In this document: positions 19,610 to 31,605 of the stretch, piece by piece | How positions within the stretch are numbered: the stretch's first letter is position 1 | Layout of the letters: every line of letters begins with the position of its first letter | Source: Pleomorphomonas sp. | GTDB lineage: Bacteria; Pseudomonadota; Alphaproteobacteria; Rhizobiales; Pleomorphomonadaceae | Direction: 5' to 3' | Assembly (NCBI GenBank): GCA_029976075.1 | Contig: JARKNW010000046.1 | Coordinates: 62,001-126,000 of the forward strand | Length of the DNA stretch: 64,000 nt | Notes under the pieces: model-generated | What the model was told of the DNA's origin: nothing | What the model saw: the letters and a program-made list of their open reading frames with translations, nothing else | The model's database searches: none | Program-made: the position numbers and the translations under genes

Positions 19610-20569
19610 ATGACCAGAGTCCTCGCATTGGCTATGCCGTTTTTCGGCATCATCCTTATCGGCTTCCTGTCAGGGAAGCTCGCTCGCCTTCCTCGTAGCG
19701 GTCTGGCATGGCTCGATTTCTATCTGATTTACGTTGCCCTACCCGCCCTATTCTTCGACATCTTGTCCAAAACGCCCATCGACGAACTGATGCGCGGATC
19801 CTTTGCACTCGCAACAACCACCTCGACCTTTTTCACCTTTCTGATCGCCCTGTGCGTCGGCAGGATACTGACTGGCTCTCCCCTACGCATTGCCGCGTTG
19901 CAGGGACTCATCGGTTCCTATGCAAACGTCGGATACATGGGGCCGGCCCTAACACTTTCGGCGCTTGGCGGCGCTGCCGCCGCGCCAACCGCCTTGATCT
20001 TCTGCTTCGACGTGGTGCTGATCTTTTCGCTCCTCCCCACCATGATGGCCATCTTCGGGGAAGAGCAGAGACCATTCCTTGCCACGGCAAGACTCATCCT
20101 GCGCCGCATCCTGACGCATCCGTTCATTCTGGGCAGCATCGCCGGCGTACTTGGCTCAGCGTCGGGCTTCGCAATGCCGGAGGCTATCGCCGCCACAATC
20201 AACATGCTGCGAGCATCGGCAGCCCCGGCGGCCCTGTTTTCCATCGGCGTGACCGTGGCATTGCAACAAGTCGACAAGCCATATCGCGAGTTGCCGGCTC
20301 TGGTGGCCGTCAAGCTTCTCGTTCATCCGCTGATGGCTTGGACTATGGTCAATCTGGTGGGTGGATTTCCGCCCGTGTGGGTGCAGGCGGCGGTACTGAT
20401 GGCCTGCCTTCCGCCCGCCGCAACCTGTTATGCCGCAGCCCAACAATACCGCCTATACGTCGACCAGGCAGCCAGCGGCATTTTGATCGGCACCGCCGCC
20501 TCGGTGATAACCGTGACGGCTACGCTCTATTTGGTGACGCACGGCCTCGTGCCGGTTCTGGGAAACTAG
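19610..20569 (+). CDS. AEC family transporter
   Basis: 319-aa auxin efflux carrier-type permease with about ten membrane helices in two five-helix halves. The middle half-junction (RPFLATARLILRRILTHPFILGSIAGVLGS) and the C-terminal LPPAATCYAAAQQYRLYVDQAASGILIGTA region are typical. Bacterial relatives move organic acids such as malate or malonate; the substrate here is unknown. The start at 19610 (MTRVLALAMPFFGII) fits the first helix; the frame extends upstream without protein-like sequence. It is divergent from the lpxL-like gene and convergent with the TadG-like gene, ten bases apart. Confidence 0.88.
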   Translation: MTRVLALAMPFFGIILIGFLSGKLARLPRSGLAWLDFYLIYVALPALFFDILSKTPIDELMRGSFALATTTSTFFTFLIALCVGRILTGSPLRIAALQGLIGSYANVGYMGPALTLSALGGAAAAPTALIFCFDVVLIFSLLPTMMAIFGEEQRPFLATARLILRRILTHPFILGSIAGVLGSASGFAMPEAIAATINMLRASAAPAALFSIGVTVALQQVDKPYRELPALVAVKLLVHPLMAWTMVNLVGGFPPVWVQAAVLMACLPPAATCYAAAQQYRLYVDQAASGILIGTAASVITVTATLYLVTHGLVPVLGN

Positions 20570-20579
20570 ATACCTCGCA

Positions 20580-21860
20580 TCACTGTGCGATACGAAGCGC
20601 CGAGAGCTTGTCTCCAATGGCACCAAAGCTCGTGATGATTTGATCGGCCGTGGAAGCATTAAAATAGTTGTCAGCCGAGCTAGCGCAATCTCTTAGAACA
20701 GACTCGGTTCCACTGATAACAAGAACCGTATAGATAATGACTCCGTCTGCTTTGGCAGCGGTACAAACCTTGGACATACGATCATCGACCGCGGTCGAGT
20801 GGGACGACCCATTCCCGTCAAAGCGATTCATTGTGTTTTCACCATCGGATAACAAGATGATGACATCTTGATAGTCATATCCAGACAGCTTCGCTGGTGC
20901 ATTCAACGGTGAGGTGGACTTCAGCGATTGCCACGCCCAGACAAGTCCAATGGTCTGATTGGTTCCGCCTGTCGGCGTCATGGCATCGACAGCCGTATCC
21001 AGCGTTGACCAGTTATTGGTCATCGACGTGAGCTGTGGACCACAAGCGCCGTAATCCTCTGCAGGATAGTATGTGGATTCCCCGACCGGCGAGTCTACGG
21101 CAATATCCATGTTTTTATCACGATCGGAGACACACCCCGCCCAATAGCCATGGGCCTTGTTCTGGGGCCAGAGCCAATCATCATAGCAATTGTAGTATCC
21201 CGCTGTCCGCCAGGTCCCAGGCACCCACGTACACTTCCGTCCCTTTTTAGTCCACGAGACATAATTTGAGAGTTTCGTTCCAATATTTACATCCTTGTTG
21301 AAAGGAACAATCGATACATAAATGTCTCCATTGGTCGTCGATGATCCCTTCAACTTCTTCAGCAAGTCCTTTGTGGCTGTCTTGAGCGCGGTCATCTTGC
21401 CGTTGTCATCCATCGATCCGGTGTTATCCAGAGCAAGAGCCACTCGCAAGCGTTTGGACGACCACGCAGATTTGGACTGAACCATCAACGTCTCAGAGGA
21501 GATGCCGACAATGTTCAGGAAAGTCATGGGAACCGTTCCCGTCGCGGTACCTGTAATCACGGCTCCGTTGCCTTGGGTGTAGGTCGCAGACACCTTGATG
21601 CCATCGGCCCTGCCAGACGGGAAGTTGGTATTGAAGACTTGCGTGGCTCGATCGTTGAGTTGATCGACCGTCAGCTTGGGGGCTTCCGATGACAGGGCAA
21701 GCACGGTGGCATCTAGCGAATGCTGCATGAGTTCGCGCGCATCCGCCAACCGGGCATAGTCTACCGCCGCACCGATGCCAACCAGCAAGGGCACGAGGCA
21801 TACGGCGAGTACCATCGCCATGTTGCCATCCCGGTTAACTAGAAAACGCCGAACGCCCAT
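20580..21860 (-). CDS. TadG-like pilus-assembly protein with VWA domain
   Basis: 426 aa. After a short basic N terminus (VRRFLVNRDGN) comes a membrane helix (MAMVLAVCLVPLLVGIGAAV) of the TadE/TadG prepilin-like type. A von Willebrand A domain follows from about residue 143, with MIDAS motif DNTGSM and the later DVIILLSDGENT. A Trp/Cys-rich insert (about residues 205-245, including KCTW and YNCYDDW) sits within it. TadG proteins belong to Flp/Tad pilus systems, but no tad/cpa genes are in this window. AGGAGGG stands six bases before the ATG. The gene is visibly richer in A/T than its neighbours, which may mean later acquisition. Confidence 0.85.
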   Translation of the reverse strand: MGVRRFLVNRDGNMAMVLAVCLVPLLVGIGAAVDYARLADARELMQHSLDATVLALSSEAPKLTVDQLNDRATQVFNTNFPSGRADGIKVSATYTQGNGAVITGTATGTVPMTFLNIVGISSETLMVQSKSAWSSKRLRVALALDNTGSMDDNGKMTALKTATKDLLKKLKGSSTTNGDIYVSIVPFNKDVNIGTKLSNYVSWTKKGRKCTWVPGTWRTAGYYNCYDDWLWPQNKAHGYWAGCVSDRDKNMDIAVDSPVGESTYYPAEDYGACGPQLTSMTNNWSTLDTAVDAMTPTGGTNQTIGLVWAWQSLKSTSPLNAPAKLSGYDYQDVIILLSDGENTMNRFDGNGSSHSTAVDDRMSKVCTAAKADGVIIYTVLVISGTESVLRDCASSADNYFNASTADQIITSFGAIGDKLSALRIAQ

Positions 21861-22078
21861 GGTCCCTCCTAGATAGACCACAGGATATCGTCGGTTCGCC
21901 TAACAACAGATTGCCGCGCTCGATGAAACTTACGGCGATCTATCGATTTTCGTTTCGACGCCAAGGTGCCTGAATAAAGACGCAGACCAGTAAACTGCCC
22001 TTTTTGACAGTCTGTCTCGATCACGCTGCCTGCGTCACTTTGAAAGATGGCAGGGTCTCAAGTCTGAAGAGCGAAATC

Positions 22079-23764
22079 TCAGTCGACTCTCAACACCGTA
22101 ACTTCCGTGATCGGCTTCTTGCCCCAGCGCTCGTTGGCGGCGGCCCGGATCGAACGTCGCACGGCTTCGGCAACCAAGTCCTCGTCCTTGCGACGAGCCT
22201 TGGGAATGGACAACAGACAACCGTCAACGGCCGCAGCCAGCACGTCCTCGAAATCGTCGCCCTTGTTATCCGTTTCCGGCAGGCCGAAGCAGTTGAGGCC
22301 GTATTCGCCAAGGATGTCGCCCCGCCCGTTCATGAGCAGCGTACAGACCACGACACCCGCAAAACTCATCTTGCGTCGCTCAACGACACCCGAGCCTTCG
22401 GGGTCACGCACAAGATTGCCGTCCTTGACCAGAATTCCGAACGGCACATGACCGATCGCCTTGGGTTCCTCGCCGGGCAAAAGGCGCAGCATCTCGCCGT
22501 TCTTGGTACGTGTTACATTCGGAACGCCAGCCTCGCGCGCCAGTCTTTCATGGGCAGCGAGATGAACGGCCTCTCCGTGCACCGGGACGGCAAGCTTCGG
22601 CTTGACGAGGCGGTAGAGTTCCATCATCTCATCGCGACGCGGATGGCCAGACGTATGCACCAAGGCGTCGCCATCGGAGACGATCTCCACGCCCTGCTCG
22701 ACGAGCTTGTTCTTGATGGCACCGACCGCCTTCTCGTTGCCGGGAATGGTGCGCGATGAAAAAATCACCATATCACCGCGATCAAGCGTGATGTTGCGGT
22801 GGTCACCAGCGGCAATCTTGGCCAGCGCGGCGCGCGCCTCACCCTGACTGCCCGTGACAATGGCCATCACCTTGTCGTGTGGCAGATAACCGTAGGATTC
22901 CTCGTCGCGAAACGGTGGCAGCCCCTCCAGCATGCCCAGCTCGCCAGCAACATCAAGCACGCGCTTGATGGCGCGACCGACCACGACAATCTCCCGGTCG
23001 TTCTTGGCGGCCGCCTCGGCGATCGAACGGATACGCCCGAGGTTGGAAGCGAAGATGGTGACGGCGACGCGCTTCTTCGCACGGGCGACGACTTCGGCAA
23101 GACCGTGGGCAACCTCCCCCTCGGAGGGACTACGCCCCGAACGCACCGCATTCGTCGAGTCACAGATCATGGCGTCAACGCCCTCGGCGCTGATTTCGGC
23201 CAGGCGCTTCATGTCGATCGGCTGCCCGACGCGCGGATCATGATCGATCTTCCAGTCTCCGGTGTGCAGCACGTTGCCCATGGGCGTACGGAGGAGCACG
23301 GCCGTCGGTTCCGGCAAGGAATGCGACATGGCGACCAGTTCGATATCGAACGGTCCGATCGAGAAGCGCTGTCCCTGCTCGACGACATTCGTCGACACCC
23401 GGGGCGCATTGGGCTCCATCTCGCGCTTGGCGGCATGCAACGCCGCCGCGAAGGGCGTCATATAGACGGGAGCACCCAGCCGTGGCCAAAGATCGTAGAT
23501 GGCGCCATAATGGTCTTCATGGGCGTGGGTGATCAGGATGCCGACCAGATCGTCCTTATAGGCCTCGATGAAGGAGATATCGGGGAGAAGCAGATCGACA
23601 CCCGGCAGTTCCGGACCAGCAAAGGACACGCCACAGTCGACCATCAGCCACTTGCGATCCGCTTCCGGACCGAGACCATAAAGGGCGAGGTTCATGCCGA
23701 TTTCGCCAACGCCGCCCAGCGGCAGGAAAATGAGCTCGTCGGCCCCGCTCTTCTTTTTCGTCAC
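22079..23764 (-). CDS. rnj: Ribonuclease J
   Basis: 561-aa metallo-beta-lactamase/beta-CASP nuclease with 5'-to-3' exonuclease and endonuclease activity in characterised relatives; in alphaproteobacteria it matures rRNA 5' ends. The zinc motif HAHEDH is at residues 80-85, with HTGDWKIDH, the beta-CASP motif stretches SSRTIPGNE and HTSGHPRRDEM, and a C-terminal domain ending in EVTVLRVD. It follows birA at the end of the nuo cluster. RNase E is also in this window, so this organism uses both decay enzymes. Confidence 0.95.
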   Translation of the reverse strand: MTKKKSGADELIFLPLGGVGEIGMNLALYGLGPEADRKWLMVDCGVSFAGPELPGVDLLLPDISFIEAYKDDLVGILITHAHEDHYGAIYDLWPRLGAPVYMTPFAAALHAAKREMEPNAPRVSTNVVEQGQRFSIGPFDIELVAMSHSLPEPTAVLLRTPMGNVLHTGDWKIDHDPRVGQPIDMKRLAEISAEGVDAMICDSTNAVRSGRSPSEGEVAHGLAEVVARAKKRVAVTIFASNLGRIRSIAEAAAKNDREIVVVGRAIKRVLDVAGELGMLEGLPPFRDEESYGYLPHDKVMAIVTGSQGEARAALAKIAAGDHRNITLDRGDMVIFSSRTIPGNEKAVGAIKNKLVEQGVEIVSDGDALVHTSGHPRRDEMMELYRLVKPKLAVPVHGEAVHLAAHERLAREAGVPNVTRTKNGEMLRLLPGEEPKAIGHVPFGILVKDGNLVRDPEGSGVVERRKMSFAGVVVCTLLMNGRGDILGEYGLNCFGLPETDNKGDDFEDVLAAAVDGCLLSIPKARRKDEDLVAEAVRRSIRAAANERWGKKPITEVTVLRVD

Positions 23765-23915
23765 AGACTATCTCCAGTTCGCCGACCCCTGCCGGCGCGC
23801 ATTCGTTCGATCTTATCCGTCGGCTCTAGGTGGACGCGAAAGGCAGCCGCGTCAAGAAAACTCTGGGAAAGAGTTCGCATCGTTCCGCGATTGTGCGAAC
23901 CGCAGCCGACTTGCC

Positions 23916-24677
23916 TCAGGGGGTGTTGAAGAATACGTCGCCGGCCGAAATAGATTCCAATCCGCCGTCATGGCGCAGCAGAAGCCGCCCGTCATCATCA
24001 AGTCCGGAGAAAATCCCAGTCACTTCGCGCGTAGGCAAGCGAACGGTGATTGCCTCACCGACCCCACGAGCGCGACTGAGCCAAGCCTCTCGCAAGTTTG
24101 CAAAACGACCCGTCTGCCACTCGGTAAGCCGACGCGCCATGGCATCTGCAAGAAGTGCAAACATCGCCTCGGGCTCTGTGGGATAGCCGACCTCGGCGAG
24201 ATCGGTAGCACTGTAGAGGGCAACCTCGGGATGATGGATGCAGTTGACCCCGATGCCGACCACGACCACCCTGCCCTTCGGCGTCGCAATAGCCTCGATC
24301 AGAATTCCGCAGAGCTTGGCGCCAGAATAGAGGATATCGTTTGGCCACTTGATGGCCAGATCGCCCCTTGCGAACGGAGGCAACGCCGCGGCAAGCGCAT
24401 CGTGAACAGCGAGCGCCACAACGAGGGGCAGTTCGCCAAGCCGTGCCTCTTCGGCTGGATTGCGCAGCATCAGCGAGGAATAGAGGTTACCCGGCTCAGA
24501 TGTCCAGACACGCCCTCTTCGCCCGCGCCCAGCCGTCTGCCGACGGGCAACCACCCAGAGGCCGGAGGCCGCCCCCTGTCTTGCGCGATCGAAAGCCTCG
24601 GCATTGGTTGAACCGACCGCGTCGAGATGAAGGGCTGTAAAGCCGGCAGGACAAATGAGTCCTGGCTCATCGCTCAT
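23916..24677 (-). CDS. birA: Biotin--[acetyl-CoA-carboxylase] ligase
   Basis: Activates biotin with ATP and attaches it to the AccB lysine. 253 aa. Motifs: STNAEAF near the N terminus, the biotin-AMP loop GRGRRGRVW, IKWPNDILYSGAKLCGILIE and a C-terminal SH3-like domain. It lacks the N-terminal helix-turn-helix of the Escherichia coli protein, so it is not expected to act as the bio repressor. ATG at 24677 lies 13 bases after the nuoN stop, so it is probably read from the nuo transcript. Confidence 0.95.
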   Translation of the reverse strand: MSDEPGLICPAGFTALHLDAVGSTNAEAFDRARQGAASGLWVVARRQTAGRGRRGRVWTSEPGNLYSSLMLRNPAEEARLGELPLVVALAVHDALAAALPPFARGDLAIKWPNDILYSGAKLCGILIEAIATPKGRVVVVGIGVNCIHHPEVALYSATDLAEVGYPTEPEAMFALLADAMARRLTEWQTGRFANLREAWLSRARGVGEAITVRLPTREVTGIFSGLDDDGRLLLRHDGGLESISAGDVFFNTP

Positions 24678-24690
24678 CGTGCAAGATGCC

Positions 24691-26121
24691 TCAGAACAAC
24701 GTACGGGCCGCTGCCAAAGCGGCTTCGCCGAGCGGCCCAAGCACGAGTGCAAAGGCGGCGACAAACAGGCCGGAGATACCCAGCACGGCTTTCATCTCGC
24801 CACCCATCGGCTCGAAGGCACCCTTCGGCTCGTCAAGAAACATGATCTTGACGATGCGGAGGTAATAATAGGCACCCACCACAGAGCTCAGGATACCGAT
24901 AACCGCCAACCAATAGAGGCCGGCATTGATGGCCGCCGCGAACACGAAGTACTTGCCGAAGAACCCCGCGAACGGCGGGATTCCAGCCAGCGAGAACATG
25001 ATGATGCCAAGCAGATAGGCAACGAGCGGGTTAGTGCGCGACAACCCAGCAAGGCTGTCGATGTCTTCCGTCATGCCCCCATCGCGGCGCATGGACAGGA
25101 TGACGGCAAAGGCACCGGCGGTCATGGCGAGATAGGTCGCGAGGTAGATCAGGATGCCATAGATGCCCGCCTCGGAACCCGCGGCGAGGCCAACCAGCGC
25201 AAAACCCATGTGGCCGATCGACGAGTAGGCCATCAGGCGCTTGATGTTGCGCTGGCCGATGGCGGCAAAGGCACCCAGGATCATCGAAGCCAGAGACATG
25301 AAGGCGACGATCTGCTGCCATTCGGCCTTCACCGGCCCGAGTGCCTCCATGACGACGCGGACAAACAGCGCCATGGCTGCAATCTTCGGAGCCGCGGCAA
25401 AGAAAGCCGTCACGGGCGTCGGGGCGCCCTCGTAGACGTCAGGCGTCCACATGTGGAACGGTACGGCCGAGACCTTGAAGGCGATACCGGCGGCCACGAA
25501 CACGATGCCGAAGGTCAAGCCAAGCGATGCCTTGCCGCCGGCGGCTGCCGCAGCGGCGATACCGACGAAATCGACATGACCAGTGAAACCGTAAATCAGC
25601 GAGGCGCCATAGAGCAGCATTCCCGAGGACAGCGCGCCCAGCACGAAGTACTTGAGCCCCGCCTCGGTTGAGCGACCATCATCGCGGTGAAAGGCCGCAA
25701 CGACATAGAGCGCCAGCGACTGGAGCTCCAGACCAAGATAGACGGCAATGAGATCGCCAGCGGAGATCATCAGCAACATGCCGATGGTGGCGAGCACGAT
25801 CAGCACGGGCAACTCGAAATGGAAGAACTTTTCCGCGACGGCGAAGCGTCTGGTCATGACGACTGCCAGAGCCGAACCAATCAGCACCAGTACCTTCAGG
25901 AAGCGACCAAAGCCGTCGACGATGAACGCGCCACCGAACGTCGAGCCATCGCGACCAACAATGACAGCCACAGCAGCCACGATGAGCAGCAGTGCCGAAA
26001 GACCTGAGACAAGGCCAGCCTTCTTCTCGCCGCCATAGGCGCCGAGCAGAAGCAGAAGAAGGGCGCCAGCCGCCAGCAGTAGTTCCGGTCCGGCAAGGGC
26101 GAAGTCGGGAAGTGCGGTCAT
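24691..26121 (-). CDS. nuoN: NADH-quinone oxidoreductase subunit N
   Basis: 476-aa antiporter-like membrane subunit of complex I, one of three proton-channel modules, about 14 helices. The MnhD-type core is clear: [17 protein letters not shown] (conserved Glu), [20 protein letters not shown] (conserved Lys and Pro-kinked helix) and [19 protein letters not shown]. Last gene of the nuo run, 11 bases after nuoM. Confidence 0.97.
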   Translation of the reverse strand: MTALPDFALAGPELLLAAGALLLLLLGAYGGEKKAGLVSGLSALLLIVAAVAVIVGRDGSTFGGAFIVDGFGRFLKVLVLIGSALAVVMTRRFAVAEKFFHFELPVLIVLATIGMLLMISAGDLIAVYLGLELQSLALYVVAAFHRDDGRSTEAGLKYFVLGALSSGMLLYGASLIYGFTGHVDFVGIAAAAAAGGKASLGLTFGIVFVAAGIAFKVSAVPFHMWTPDVYEGAPTPVTAFFAAAPKIAAMALFVRVVMEALGPVKAEWQQIVAFMSLASMILGAFAAIGQRNIKRLMAYSSIGHMGFALVGLAAGSEAGIYGILIYLATYLAMTAGAFAVILSMRRDGGMTEDIDSLAGLSRTNPLVAYLLGIIMFSLAGIPPFAGFFGKYFVFAAAINAGLYWLAVIGILSSVVGAYYYLRIVKIMFLDEPKGAFEPMGGEMKAVLGISGLFVAAFALVLGPLGEAALAAARTLF

Positions 26122-26132
26122 TATCTATGCCC

Positions 26133-27661
26133 TCAGCGGATCAGCGGCAGCGGCCCAGCGGAAGCTGTCTGGCCGGCGGCGTCGATCGCCGCGTGGACGG
26201 AGCGGAGAAGTGAATCGAGCGATGCAGCCGTGGCATCAAGCACCGGCAGCGGATAGACGCCGAACAGGATCACCAGCACGACAAGCGGCGCCAGAATGGC
26301 GATCTCGCGCGGACTGAGGTCCATCATCGCCTTGAGACTCGCCTTGGTCAGGGCGCCCCAGACGACGCGACGGAACAGCCAGAGGGCATAAGCAGCCGAC
26401 AGGATGACGCCGAGCGCCGCGAAGGCGGCCACCCAAGTGTTGACCTGGAAAGCGGCCGACAGGGTGAGGAACTCGCCGATGAAGCCCGACGTGCCCGGCA
26501 AGCCAATGTTGGCCATGGTCATCACCATGAACACCGCGGCATAAGCCGGCATGCGGTTGACGAGGCCACCGTAGGCCGCGATCTCACGCGTGTGCAAGCG
26601 GTCGTAGACAACACCCACGCAAAGGAAGAGCGCGCCCGACACCAGACCGTGGCTGAACATCTGGAACACCGCACCCTGCAGGCCCTGCGTGTTCAGCGTG
26701 AAGATGCCCATGGTCACGTAGCCCATGTGGGCGACCGACGAATAGGCAATCAGCTTCTTCATGTCCTCCTGCACCAGCGCCACCAGCGAGGTGTAGATGA
26801 TGGCGACGACCGAGAGCGTGAAGATGAACGGAGCGAGGTCCGCCGATGCCAGCGGGAACATCGGCAACGAGAAGCGCAGGAAGCCGTAGCCTCCCATCTT
26901 CAGCAGAATGGCTGCCAGCAGAACCGAGCCGGCGGTCGGCGCCTCGACGTGCGCGTCCGGCAGCCAGGTATGAACCGGCCACATCGGCATCTTCACCGCA
27001 AAGCTTGCGAAGAAGGCGAACCACAGCCACCACTGCATGGTCGCCGGGAACGGGTGATTGACCAGTTCGGTGATGTCGGTCGTCCCGCTCTGCCAGTACA
27101 TCGCCATCACGGCCAGCATCATCAGTACAGAACCGGCCAGCGTATAGAGGAAGAACTTGTAGGAGGCATAGACGCGACGCTGTCCGCCCCAGATGCCGAT
27201 GATCAGGAACATCGGGATCAGGCCACCCTCGAAGAAGACGTAGAACAGCACAAGGTCGGTGGCGCAGAACACGCCAACCATCAGCGTCTCGAGCACCAGG
27301 AAGGCGATCATGTATTCCTTGACGCGGACCTGAACCGACTCCCAGCTCGCCAGGATGCAGAAGGGCATCAGAAACGTGGTGAGCAGCACGAACAGGATCG
27401 AGATGCCGTCAACGCCCATGCGATAGGCAAAGAAGCTGCCCGACCAGCCGGCTGTCTCGGTCAACTGGAACCCGGGGTTCTTCGGATCGAAGCCCGTCCA
27501 GATGCCGATCGACACGAGGAAGGTGGCGACGGTGGTGATCAGCGCCACGCGCCGGATGTTGAGGATCGCAGCCTCGTCCTGCGCCCGGATCATCAGGATG
27601 AACAGGGCACCTGCCAGCGGCAGGAACGTGGTCAGCGTCAGAAGCGGCATTCCGCTCATAC

Positions 27662-27665
<4 letters not shown>
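26133..27665 (-). CDS. nuoM: NADH-quinone oxidoreductase subunit M
   Basis: 510-aa antiporter-like subunit with about 14 helices. [17 protein letters not shown] carries the essential Glu of the proton path. [19 protein letters not shown] has the conserved Lys, and [15 protein letters not shown] is the third hallmark. The start overlaps the nuoL stop (ATGA); a second ATG two codons later is possible. Confidence 0.97.
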
Positions 27666-29755
<2,090 letters not shown>

Positions 29756-29763
29756 CTCTTGCG

Positions 29764-30072
29764 TCAGCCCTTCATCACGTTGATGTCTTCGACCGCGATG
29801 GAGCCGCGGTTACGGAAGAATGCGACCAGAATGGCAAGGCCGATGGCAGCCTCGGCGGCGGCGACCGTCAGCACGAACAGGGCAAACACCTGTCCGACGA
29901 GATCGCCGAGAAAATGCGAGAAGGCGACGAGGTTCAGGTTGACCGCCAAAAGGATCAACTCGACGCTCATCAGGATGACGATGACGTTCTTCCGATTGAG
30001 GAAGATGCCGAGCACCCCGAGCGTGAACAGGATCGCCGCGACCGAAAGATAGTGCGCAAGACCGAGCGTCAT
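29764..30072 (-). CDS. nuoK: NADH-quinone oxidoreductase subunit K
   Basis: 102-aa, three-helix membrane subunit. The two buried glutamates of the proton path are in place: Glu38 in [15 protein letters not shown] and Glu74 in [13 protein letters not shown]. It stands nine bases before nuoL. Confidence 0.97.
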   Translation of the reverse strand: MTLGLAHYLSVAAILFTLGVLGIFLNRKNVIVILMSVELILLAVNLNLVAFSHFLGDLVGQVFALFVLTVAAAEAAIGLAILVAFFRNRGSIAVEDINVMKG

Positions 30073-30117
30073 GGGGTCAACCTTCCTTGTCCGGCGTGGG
30101 GCGATGCAGTTGATGGG

Positions 30118-30729
30118 TCACAGTCCCCTCCCCGGCTCGACGTGCTTGACTTCGATGGCAGTCGCGCGGGTGCGCGCCACCTGTACGGAAACGTTCTGGC
30201 GTCGCACGTAAGCACGATGGCGCAGCGTCAGCGTGATGGCGCCGATCATGGCCACGAGCAGCACAAAACCGGCCACCTGGAAGAAGTAGACGTAGCGGGT
30301 GTAGAGCAACTGCCCGAGCGCCAGTGTGTTGGAAACCTGTGCCGGATCGGGGATTGGCGCCGAAGCGCTTGCCGTCGCCTCCGGCGCAAACACCCAAGTG
30401 CCGGCGACCATCAGGAGCTCGGCAAGAAAGATGAGGCCGACCAGCACGCCGATCGGCAGGTACTGCATGAATCCCTGTCGAAGTTCGACGAAGTCGACAT
30501 CGAGCATCATCACCACGAACAGGAACAGCACCGCCACGGCACCGACGTAGACGACGATCAGCAGCAGCGCCAGGAACTCGGCGCCGGCCAACATGAACAA
30601 GCCGGCGGCATTGACGAAGGCGAGGATCAGGAACAGTACGGAATGCACCGGGTTGCGTGAGGAAATCACCATGACCGCCGAAGCGATGGTGACCGCCGCA
30701 AACAAATAGAAGAACAAGGCCTGTATCAT
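30118..30729 (-). CDS. nuoJ: NADH-quinone oxidoreductase subunit J
   Basis: 203-aa, five-helix membrane subunit. The helix LLIVVYVGAVAVLFLFVVMM includes the conserved Tyr-Val-Gly-Ala region whose pi-bulge rearranges in solved complex I structures. The C terminus is soluble and basic. A competing frame over the same bases (30077-30766) encodes no recognisable protein. Confidence 0.95.
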   Translation of the reverse strand: MIQALFFYLFAAVTIASAVMVISSRNPVHSVLFLILAFVNAAGLFMLAGAEFLALLLIVVYVGAVAVLFLFVVMMLDVDFVELRQGFMQYLPIGVLVGLIFLAELLMVAGTWVFAPEATASASAPIPDPAQVSNTLALGQLLYTRYVYFFQVAGFVLLVAMIGAITLTLRHRAYVRRQNVSVQVARTRATAIEVKHVEPGRGL

Positions 30730-30789
30730 CTCGCTTCGTCCCCGATGCGCCCTCAGGCGCGTCCAATCCCGTCAGTTCCTGGCAACCAG

Positions 30790-31278
30790 TCAGCGATAAG
30801 GTGCATCGGCCGCTATGTTGCGGGCGATTTCCCGCTCCCAGCGATCACCATTGGCGAGCAGCCGCTCCTTGGAGAAATAGAGCTCCTCGCGCGTCTCGGT
30901 GGCGAACTCGAAGTTCGGCCCCTCGACGATGGCGTCCACCGGGCAGGCTTCCTGGCAGAAGCCGCAGTAGATGCACTTCACCATGTCGATGTCGTAGCGC
31001 GTAGTACGGCGCGTACCGTCATTGCCACGCGGACCGGCCTCGATGGTGATCGCCTGCGCCGGACATATCGCCTCGCAGAGCTTGCAGGCGATGCAGCGCT
31101 CTTCGCCGCTCGGGTAGCGACGCAAGGCATGCTCTCCGCGGAAACGCGGGCTCACGGCCCCTTTCTCGAAGGGGTAGTTGATGGTCGGCTTCGCCTTGAA
31201 GAAGTACCGCATCGTGAGGAAGAACCCCGACACGAACTCCTTGAGGAGGAAGGACTTTGCCATCTGGCTGAGTTTCAT
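30790..31278 (-). CDS. nuoI: NADH-quinone oxidoreductase subunit I
   Basis: 162-aa peripheral-arm ferredoxin-like subunit that carries two [4Fe-4S] clusters (N6a, N6b). Ligand motifs are [12 protein letters not shown] and [16 protein letters not shown]. The start [15 protein letters not shown] matches the family; the frame extends six codons upstream. It is 74 bases after the 80-aa membrane protein. Confidence 0.96.
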   Translation of the reverse strand: MKLSQMAKSFLLKEFVSGFFLTMRYFFKAKPTINYPFEKGAVSPRFRGEHALRRYPSGEERCIACKLCEAICPAQAITIEAGPRGNDGTRRTTRYDIDMVKCIYCGFCQEACPVDAIVEGPNFEFATETREELYFSKERLLANGDRWEREIARNIAADAPYR

Positions 31279-31352
31279 CGCACCCACTTCCTTCATTCCC
31301 GGCCCGATCGCCCCCGAGAGGCAATGCCGGCCGAAATCACGTTACGTCGCCG

Positions 31353-31595
31353 TCAACCCGACGCCGGAAGACCTGTTCCCGCCACCGAAACGCCCAGCCA
31401 CCAGCCAAGAGCGGCGAAGACGATGGCATTGACGACAAACAGGACCTTCATCAGAAGATCCGCCCGTCGCGGTTCGATCCATCCCGGCCGGCGCTCCAGC
31501 GCCCGCCTTACAACCGATCCGATCACGCCGTAGTCGACGAGACCGACACCAACCCCGACCGCCGCTCCAACCACCCCTGCGAGCGACAGGTCCAT
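31353..31595 (-). CDS. 80-aa two-helix membrane protein inside the nuo operon, unknown
   Basis: I do not recognise a family. It has two hydrophobic segments, about residues 4-25 (Gly/Val-rich) and 49-71 (KVLFVVNAIVFAALGWWLG). They are joined by a basic loop containing RRALERRPGWIEPRRADL. By the positive-inside rule the loop faces the cytoplasm and both ends face the periplasm. GAGGAG stands six bases before the ATG and overlaps the nuoH stop (TGAGGAG), so it is probably translationally coupled to nuoH. It has strong coding-type base use. Standard 14-gene nuo operons have nothing between nuoH and nuoI. Location suggests a complex I accessory subunit or assembly factor; this is inference. Confidence 0.75.
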   Translation of the reverse strand: MDLSLAGVVGAAVGVGVGLVDYGVIGSVVRRALERRPGWIEPRRADLLMKVLFVVNAIVFAALGWWLGVSVAGTGLPASG

Positions 31596-31605
31596 CGCGA
31601 ACTCC

